The position numbers and the translations under genes are program-made. Below the pieces are notes generated by a model. That model made no database searches. It had not been told where the DNA came from and saw only the letters and a list, made by a program, of their open reading frames with translations. From Hymenobacter sp. H14-R3 (lineage in GTDB: Bacteria > Bacteroidota > Bacteroidia > Cytophagales > Hymenobacteraceae): DNA of 64,000 bases. The stretch spans positions 124,001 to 188,000 of the forward strand of contig NZ_JASITD010000004.1 in NCBI RefSeq assembly GCF_030063445.1. Direction: 5' to 3'. This document shows, in pieces, positions 58,612-64,000 of this stretch; within the stretch, counting starts at the first letter, position 1, and each line of letters opens with the position of its first letter.

Positions 58612-61600
58612 TTAAAAACCAATGTTTAAGCCAGCCAGGAACACGCGCGACTGCGGGTAGATGCCGCGGTCGATGCCTAGGCCGCCGTTGCCCACGGGGC
58701 CTACCTCAGGGTCGAAGCCGGTGTATTTGGTGAGGGTTACCAGGTTTTGGGCCGTCACGTACACACGCAGGGTTTGGCCGGCAAAGCGGTTGATGAGCGC
58801 TTTGGGGAAGTTGTAGCCCAGCGACAGCACCTTGAGGCGCACGTAGGAGCCGTCTTCCACGTAGTAGCTGCTCACGCGCTGGTTTAGGTTGGGGTTGGTG
58901 GCAATGGCGCGGGGCACATCGTTGCTGCTGCCCTCGCCCGTCCAGCGGCCCAGCACGCGGGTGCTGCTGTTGCCATTGCCATAGAGGCCACCTTCAGTAT
59001 ATACCCGATTGAGGTTGTAGATTTTACCCCCCTGCGAGCCCTGCACAAATGCGGTGAGGTCGAAGCCTTTCCACGTTACCGTGTTGTTGAGGCCGAAGGT
59101 GTAATTGGGGTTGGGATTGCCAATAAAGCTGCGGTCATTCGTGTCAATAACGCCATCACCGTTCAAGTCCCGAAACTTGAGGTCGCCGGGGGCAGTCCCT
59201 GTTTGCTGCGTGGCGTGGGCATCAATCTCGCCCTGGTTCTGAAACAAGCCGTCGGCCACGTAACCAAAGAACGAGCCCAGTGGCACGCCTTGGTCATAGC
59301 GCACAATGGCCGTGCCATCGCGGGTAGTGGTGCCATTAAAAGGCGCAGCCACGTTCAGGCTCTGAATCCGGTTGCGGTAGGCCGAAAACGTAAGGCCCGT
59401 GTTCCAGCTCACGCCCGTGGGGTTCACGATGTTGCGGGTGTTCAGGCTAATATCGATGCCCCGGTTTTTGAGCGTAATCGCGTTGGTCGGCACCGGGTCG
59501 TAGGTACCCGATACGTAGGGTGGGGGCACGTCGCTGATGAGGTTGGGCGAGCGGCGGGTATATATGTCCACCGACAGCTCTATGCGGTTGTCCAGCAGGC
59601 CCAGGTCCACGCCCAGGTTGGCCTGGTAGTTATCCTCCCAACGCAGCAACTGGTTGCCGGCGCGGGTGGGGGCGGCCCCGTTGAGCACCGTGCTATTAGC
59701 CCCAAACGGATAGGTGATGCCCGTGTTGATAGTGGCCAAGTAGGCGAAGCGTCTGGCATTGAGAGGATTGCCTACTTTGCCATAGCCGCCGCGCAGCTTC
59801 AGGTTGCTGATGGTCGAGATATCCTTGATGAAGCTTTCTTCCGAGAGGCGCCAGCCCACCGAAGCGCCGGGGAAGAAGCCAAACTGGAAGCCGGGGGCAA
59901 ACTGCGAGGTGCCGTCGTAGCGGGCCGTGGCCGTGAGCAGGTACTTACCCGCAAACTCGTAGTTGACGCGCCCGAAGTAGCTGGCCAGCCGGTCGGTGGT
60001 GGGTGCCACGCCCGTGCCGCCGTTGGTGACCGGGTAAGCCGGATTGGCCGACGGCCCGGCATTGATGGTCTGGAGGTTGTTGTTGACGTAGCCCGCCCGG
60101 TTGGCCGAAACGTAGGAATACTGAAACTGCTGAGCCGACTGCCCCGCCAGCACCGTAACGTGGTGCTTATCGGCAAAAGTACGGTCGTAAGTAGCCGTGT
60201 TTTCGATGAGATACGTGGGGTTGTAGTTGCTCACCGAGTAGGCCCCAGCCACCGAGTTGCGGGGCGAGTTGGGGCCCAGCGACGGCGTAAAGCCGTTGCT
60301 GTTATCAAAAATGAGGTCGGCCCCCACGTTGGTACGGAAACGCAGGCCCTTAAGTGGCTCTACCTCAGCAAAAAAGCTGCCAATGACGCGGTTGCGGCTG
60401 AACTTAGAATTCGTTATTAGCGATTGCAGCACCGCGTTGGGCTCGTTGAAATTATCGGCCGCAGTGGTGGGTTGGTAGTAGGTGCCGTCGGGGTTATACA
60501 CTGGAATGGTGGGCGGTAGTTGGAGCACGTTGTTGAGTACCCCAAACTCGTCGTTGCCGGTGTTTAACTGGCGGTCTTCCTGGTGCGTCACGGCCAGGCT
60601 GTTACCCACCTTCACGTACTTATTAAGTTGCAGGTCGCCGTTGGCCCGAATGGTAAAGCGCTCAAAATTAGAGCCATTGAGCGTGCCATCCTGCTGGAAG
60701 TAGCCCGCGCTCAGTGCGTAGCGCGCCTTGTCGCTGCCGCCGGTGGCCGATACGTTGTAGCTCTGAATCACGGCCGTGGGCCGAAACACTGCTTTCTGCC
60801 AATCAGTGCTGACGGGCAGGCTAGTGGGGTCGGCGTACTTGGCATTGATGGGCCGGCCGGCCGCCAACTGGCTCTCATTGTTGATGGTGGCGTACTGCTG
60901 CGAATTCAGCAAGTCGAGCCGCCGCCACACCTGCTGAAAGCCCCGGTAGCCATCGAGCGAGATGGTGGCCACGCCCGCCTTGCCGCGCTTGGTGGTGATG
61001 ATGACCACGCCGTTGGCAGCGCGCACCCCGTAAATGGCGGTAGCCGAGGCATCCTTGAGCACGTCGATGCTCTCGATGTCGTTGGGGTTGATGGAGTTAA
61101 GTTGGTTTTCCACGGCGTTGCCGTTGGCATCGGCCGAGGGTAGCGGGAAGCCATCGACCACGTAGAGCGGCGAGTTATTACCGGCCGACGACACGCCCCG
61201 AATCCGCACCGAGGTGCCGCCCGCCCCGCCCGGCGCGCCCGAGTTTTGGGTAACCGTAACGCCCGCCGCCCGGCCTTGCAGGGCCTGGGTAGCATCGGCC
61301 ACCGGCTGGGTGGCTATTTCGCGGCCCGAGATGGAGGAAATGGCCCCGGTTACATCGGCTTTCTCCTGGGTGCCGTAGCCCACCACTACCACCTCGTTGA
61401 GGTCTTGGGCCGATTCGCGCATCGTAACGCTGAGGCTGCCCGCCGTGGCGCCAGCGAGGGGCAGCGACTGCGCCACGAAGCCCACGTAGCTGAACAATAA
61501 GGTGCTGCCCTCGGGAGCCTCCAGGCTGAAGCTGCCATCGGCCCCGGTGGTAGTGCCGATGCTGGAGCCCCGCACGAGCACTGTTACGCCGGGCAGGCCC

Positions 61601-61776
61601 GTGCCGTCGGCCCCCGTTACCCGGCCGCGCACCGGGATGGTAGCGGCGGTGTGGTGGGGCACTGTTGCCTTGGTGGCAACCGGAGCTGCCAGGGCAAAGC
61701 TGGCCGGTAGCCCGCAGGCTACTACCACCGCCGAGCGGCGCAGCAGCCAGCCAATAGGGTATAACTTTTTATTCAT
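58612..61776 (-). CDS. SusC/RagA TonB-dependent outer-membrane receptor
   Basis: 1054 residues. Signal peptide 1-31 (ends ALAAP). Carboxypeptidase-regulatory-like domain about 48-125 (VRGRVTGADGTGLPGVTVLVRG); TonB box and plug about 130-280 (DLNEVVVVGYGTQ; ISGREIATQPVADATQALQGRAAGV; SVRIRGVSSAGNNSPLYVVDG; IESIDVLKDASATAIYG); the rest is a 22-strand-type barrel ending RVFLAGLNIGF. Imports glycans with the SusD protein encoded 107 bp downstream. A good Bacteroidota promoter lies at 61820-61851. Confidence 0.96.
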   Translation of the reverse strand: MNKKLYPIGWLLRRSAVVVACGLPASFALAAPVATKATVPHHTAATIPVRGRVTGADGTGLPGVTVLVRGSSIGTTTGADGSFSLEAPEGSTLLFSYVGFVAQSLPLAGATAGSLSVTMRESAQDLNEVVVVGYGTQEKADVTGAISSISGREIATQPVADATQALQGRAAGVTVTQNSGAPGGAGGTSVRIRGVSSAGNNSPLYVVDGFPLPSADANGNAVENQLNSINPNDIESIDVLKDASATAIYGVRAANGVVIITTKRGKAGVATISLDGYRGFQQVWRRLDLLNSQQYATINNESQLAAGRPINAKYADPTSLPVSTDWQKAVFRPTAVIQSYNVSATGGSDKARYALSAGYFQQDGTLNGSNFERFTIRANGDLQLNKYVKVGNSLAVTHQEDRQLNTGNDEFGVLNNVLQLPPTIPVYNPDGTYYQPTTAADNFNEPNAVLQSLITNSKFSRNRVIGSFFAEVEPLKGLRFRTNVGADLIFDNSNGFTPSLGPNSPRNSVAGAYSVSNYNPTYLIENTATYDRTFADKHHVTVLAGQSAQQFQYSYVSANRAGYVNNNLQTINAGPSANPAYPVTNGGTGVAPTTDRLASYFGRVNYEFAGKYLLTATARYDGTSQFAPGFQFGFFPGASVGWRLSEESFIKDISTISNLKLRGGYGKVGNPLNARRFAYLATINTGITYPFGANSTVLNGAAPTRAGNQLLRWEDNYQANLGVDLGLLDNRIELSVDIYTRRSPNLISDVPPPYVSGTYDPVPTNAITLKNRGIDISLNTRNIVNPTGVSWNTGLTFSAYRNRIQSLNVAAPFNGTTTRDGTAIVRYDQGVPLGSFFGYVADGLFQNQGEIDAHATQQTGTAPGDLKFRDLNGDGVIDTNDRSFIGNPNPNYTFGLNNTVTWKGFDLTAFVQGSQGGKIYNLNRVYTEGGLYGNGNSSTRVLGRWTGEGSSNDVPRAIATNPNLNQRVSSYYVEDGSYVRLKVLSLGYNFPKALINRFAGQTLRVYVTAQNLVTLTKYTGFDPEVGPVGNGGLGIDRGIYPQSRVFLAGLNIGF

Positions 61777-61819
61777 AAAAAGAATGGGTGGGAAAAGACT
61801 TTAGGCAGCGGGAATTACC

Positions 61820-61851
61820 CAAAGCTAACCCGGGTGTTCAGCTAAATGCAA
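61820..61851 (-). promoter_or_regulatory. Bacteroidota-type promoter of the SusC operon
   Basis: On the minus strand TAGCTTTG (61820-61827) matches the TAnnTTTG -7 consensus, with TTG (61849-61851) 21 bp upstream as -33. It ends 44 bp before the SusC ATG. No start-site data; judged from consensus only. Confidence 0.55.
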
Positions 61852-61994
61852 GCCCAAAAAGTGCCTTTTTGACCAGAAAATGGCTATTTTCACGGCTTTG
61901 GTGGCTTAGGCGTTACGCTTACTACACAAGCCAGTGCCGGGCATTATGGGGCTGGGGCTGGCCTAAAGCACTATTGTGCTGCCCGTGGGACAGG

Positions 61995-62046
61995 CTAAAA
62001 AACAACGAGCCCCCACCCATCTTTTTCTAAAAGATGGGTGGGGGCT
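61995..62046 (-). terminator. Terminator of the 7TM-DISM gene
   Basis: Perfect 19 bp stem, GAGCCCCCACCCATCTTTT / AAAAGATGGGTGGGGGCTC, with a 3-base loop; on the minus strand a T-rich run follows (complement of 61995-62003). It lies 67 bp after the stop of the gene at 62113 and separates it from the SusC promoter; the 336 bp gap holds nothing else. Confidence 0.85.
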
Positions 62047-62112
62047 CACTTACCAGGCCCGTAGTGCCGGGCAATAATTACGCAATCGTTACCGGTAGGT
62101 GCGGTGGCCAGC

Positions 62113-64000
62113 TCAGGCTTCGTCGCTCACGTCGGATAGCTCCTCCTGCTCCATCTCAGCGGTGGCATCCAGCAGCACATGCGTCCAGGGCTCGTGCTCG
62201 TCAAAGTCGGGGGCCTGGCTGCGGCGCTGTAGGGCGGCCAGCACCTTTTGGGCAAAGGCCCAGCTGGTGGCGGGGCGCAGCTCCAGCACCCGCGCCAGCT
62301 CGGCCGGGGCATAGCGGCCCCGGTGCGTGTGCAACAGGAAAACAGCATACAAGGCCTTGGGAATGGGAAACTTGCATTTTTGCAGCAGCGTGCCAGTAGT
62401 GGCCGACTCTACGTAGCGGCAGCGGGTGCAGCGCCGGGCAAAGGGTTCGCGGGCCTCGCAGCTCTTTTCGTGGCCACACTTGCGGCAGCGGTAGCCGCCC
62501 TGCCACTTGAGGTCGGCGAGGTAGCGCAGGCAGGCGTCCTTATCAGGATATAACTGGCTGAACTCGCCAAAGTCGAAGTCGCGGGCCTGCAGGCGGGCCT
62601 CCTGCTGGTGTTGCAGGTCGCGGCGCAGGTCGCGGTTCAGCTGGTCGATGGCGGCCGACTGCAAAGCCAGCAGGCTGTTGGTTTCGAGCAGCTCGCGGTT
62701 TTGGGTGGCAATGGTGTCGTTTTGCTGGCGCAACTCGTCGGTGCGGCGGGTCACCAGGGCTTCCAGCTCGGTGTTGAGCCGGTCCTTAAGTACTTGGTTT
62801 TCACGCAATTGGTCTACTAGTTGGTCCTGAGCCTGGTGGCGCTTGCGCAGCTGCTTCAGCAGGCGGCGCTGGGTGTGCAGGGTGGTGTCCATCAACCCCT
62901 TAATCTTATCGGCCAGCGCGTAGCTAAGCACGGCCACCTCCACCACAAACGCCACGTTGAGGCTGTACACGGTGTAGGCGTTGTTGTAAAAGTCGATGCC
63001 CAGCTTGCGGCTGATGAGAAACGCCAGGCTGCCCGCCACCAGCGCCTGGGCCAGCAGCAGGTAGCGAGCCGGCCGCAGCCCGCCCCGGTAGGCGCGCCAG
63101 GCCACGTAGTACAGCAGCCCATACGGCAGCAGGTACAGCCAGAAGCTGAACCCCGAGTGCACCACGGCCACATCGAGCACCAGCAGCACGCCACTCAGCG
63201 ACACCACCCAGCGCACGGCCCGGTCGAGGGCGGGCAGCCGCGCGGCGGTGTCGAGAAACGAGCGGGCGTATTGCCCAAACGCCAGCAGCAGCAGCACCGG
63301 CGCCGCCGCCCCAATGAAGTGGTTGAGGAAGGCGCTGCCCGGCCACAGGTACTGAAAGCCCAGGCCATCTTCCGACAAAAACAGCAGCGCCCCGCTCAGC
63401 ACGTAGAGCACGTAGTAGAGGTACGACTTCTCCTGCAAAAAGAAATACAGGAACAAATTGTAAACCAGCATGATAAAGAGCACGCCGTAGAAGCTGCCGA
63501 GCAGCCAGTATTGCAGGCTCATTTCGGGCAGCAGGCCGGGGCCGCTGTGCAGCATGGCCCGGAAGCTGGTGGGCGTGTCGGAGCGCAGGCGCAGGTAGTA
63601 CGTGACGGGCGGGCCTTGGCGCAGCGCCAGGTCAAACAGGAAGTTTTTGTAGGGCAGGGGCCGGGTGGCAAACGGGTAGTTGGCCCCGGTCAGCACGCTG
63701 TCGTAGGCCAGGGGCGGGCCCGTGCCGGCCGGGCCCACGGGCCGAAACAGCGTAGCCGAGCCAATGTGCGGGTCGTAGAGCTCCAGGTACCAGTCGTTGG
63801 CGGGCCGGGCCTCGGCCCGCACCGTGAAGCGCAGCCAATAGGTGCTGTGGGGGTGCTGAATGTTGGGCGGCTGACCGGTGCTGGCCTGGTTCACGAAGCG
63901 CCCGGCCCAGGCCGGGCTGCTCACCGTGCGCAGGGGCAGGTGGCCGCTGGGGTCTTCGAGCACGCTGTAAAAGCGCTCGTGCAGGTACTGCGCCGGCTGG
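62113..64000 (-). CDS. 7TM-DISM receptor fused to transposase-type zinc ribbon, 5' end cut
   Basis: At least 629 residues; the frame stays open to the window edge, so the N-terminus is missing (64000 is not the start). Visible: extracellular 7TMR-DISM beta domain (STYWLRFTVRAEARPANDWYLEL); seven membrane segments (SLQYWLLGSFYGVLFIMLVYNLFLYFF onward); a long coiled coil (QLRKRHQAQDQLVDQLRENQ); then a C-terminal part with two CxxC pairs (YRCRKCGH and RRCTRCRY) and FPIPKALYAVFLLHTHRGRYAPAELAR, which matches the zinc ribbon and helical part of IS1595-type transposases. No histidine kinase or cyclase domain. Probably a membrane receptor with a DNA- or protein-binding output; this is inference. Confidence 0.8.
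   Translation of the reverse strand, partial: QPAQYLHERFYSVLEDPSGHLPLRTVSSPAWAGRFVNQASTGQPPNIQHPHSTYWLRFTVRAEARPANDWYLELYDPHIGSATLFRPVGPAGTGPPLAYDSVLTGANYPFATRPLPYKNFLFDLALRQGPPVTYYLRLRSDTPTSFRAMLHSGPGLLPEMSLQYWLLGSFYGVLFIMLVYNLFLYFFLQEKSYLYYVLYVLSGALLFLSEDGLGFQYLWPGSAFLNHFIGAAAPVLLLLAFGQYARSFLDTAARLPALDRAVRWVVSLSGVLLVLDVAVVHSGFSFWLYLLPYGLLYYVAWRAYRGGLRPARYLLLAQALVAGSLAFLISRKLGIDFYNNAYTVYSLNVAFVVEVAVLSYALADKIKGLMDTTLHTQRRLLKQLRKRHQAQDQLVDQLRENQVLKDRLNTELEALVTRRTDELRQQNDTIATQNRELLETNSLLALQSAAIDQLNRDLRRDLQHQQEARLQARDFDFGEFSQLYPDKDACLRYLADLKWQGGYRCRKCGHEKSCEAREPFARRCTRCRYVESATTGTLLQKCKFPIPKALYAVFLLHTHRGRYAPAELARVLELRPATSWAFAQKVLAALQRRSQAPDFDEHEPWTHVLLDATAEMEQEELSDVSDEA

Noticed and set aside
1..64000. 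tRNA, rRNA, riboswitch or prophage
   Set aside because: I saw no tRNA-like T-loop with a matching acceptor, no rRNA conserved stretches and no phage structural genes; not a computed search.

Overview
The window reads as chromosomal DNA of a high-GC member of the Bacteroidota, most like Hymenobacter or a relative in the Cytophagales. The evidence is a SusC/SusD pair, a type IX secretion sorting domain, OmpA proteins with thrombospondin type 3 repeats, LytS/LytTR signalling, 7TM-DISM signalling, a TAnnTTTG-type promoter, and no clear Shine-Dalgarno sequences at most starts. I saw no rRNA, tRNA, CRISPR array, prophage or intact insertion sequence other than a REP-associated tyrosine transposase. 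Most long antisense reading frames are shadows caused by high GC.

Layout. 1-3.3 kb: an envelope cassette on the minus strand: a coiled-coil membrane protein, a substrate-binding protein fused to an OmpA domain, and an ABC permease cut by the window edge. 3.5-10.5 kb: two paralogous outer-membrane barrels, an OmpA/TSP3 protein, a LytS/LytTR two-component pair, a DinB-fold protein and an sce7726-type nuclease-like protein. 10.5-15.8 kb: a kaiC-kaiB-kaiB-histidine kinase operon followed by DNA polymerase IV. 15.9-17.3 kb: a RAYT transposase embedded in its own REP repeats. 17.3-28 kb: a CocE-type hydrolase, an aldo/keto reductase, an AsmA-like protein, a LacI regulator, a cNMP/CBS/DUF294 protein and a SUKH protein. 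28.4-36.9 kb: a mannose-related carbohydrate cluster (GH43, GH92, mannose-6-phosphate isomerase, DeoR regulator, sugar porter). 36.9-40.1 kb: housekeeping genes (exonuclease, acetyltransferase, isocitrate dehydrogenase).

40.4-47.3 kb holds a five-gene minus-strand operon with a MoxR AAA+ ATPase, a degenerate vWA/beta-propeller protein and accessory proteins. It matches the predicted MoxR-vWA-bpX ternary conflict systems. 47.5-52.7 kb holds a 1505-residue membrane NRPS of the Pls/PosA (poly-amino-acid synthetase) type, overlapping by one base with its own phosphopantetheinyl transferase. By eye its adenylation pocket resembles a lysine-type code. 53.2-61.8 kb is a beta-glucan utilisation locus (SusC, SusD, PKD lipoprotein, GH16, type IX secreted protein). 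The right edge carries a 7TM-DISM receptor fused to a transposase-type zinc ribbon.

The strongest candidates for new biology are the MoxR/vWA/propeller operon, the Pls-like synthetase with its PPTase, the two-KaiB clock-like operon, the SBP-OmpA/coiled-coil/ABC permease cassette, and the RAYT with REP copies that supply the stop codons of the adjacent genes. Intergenic gaps are rich in inverted-repeat elements that fall into several families.
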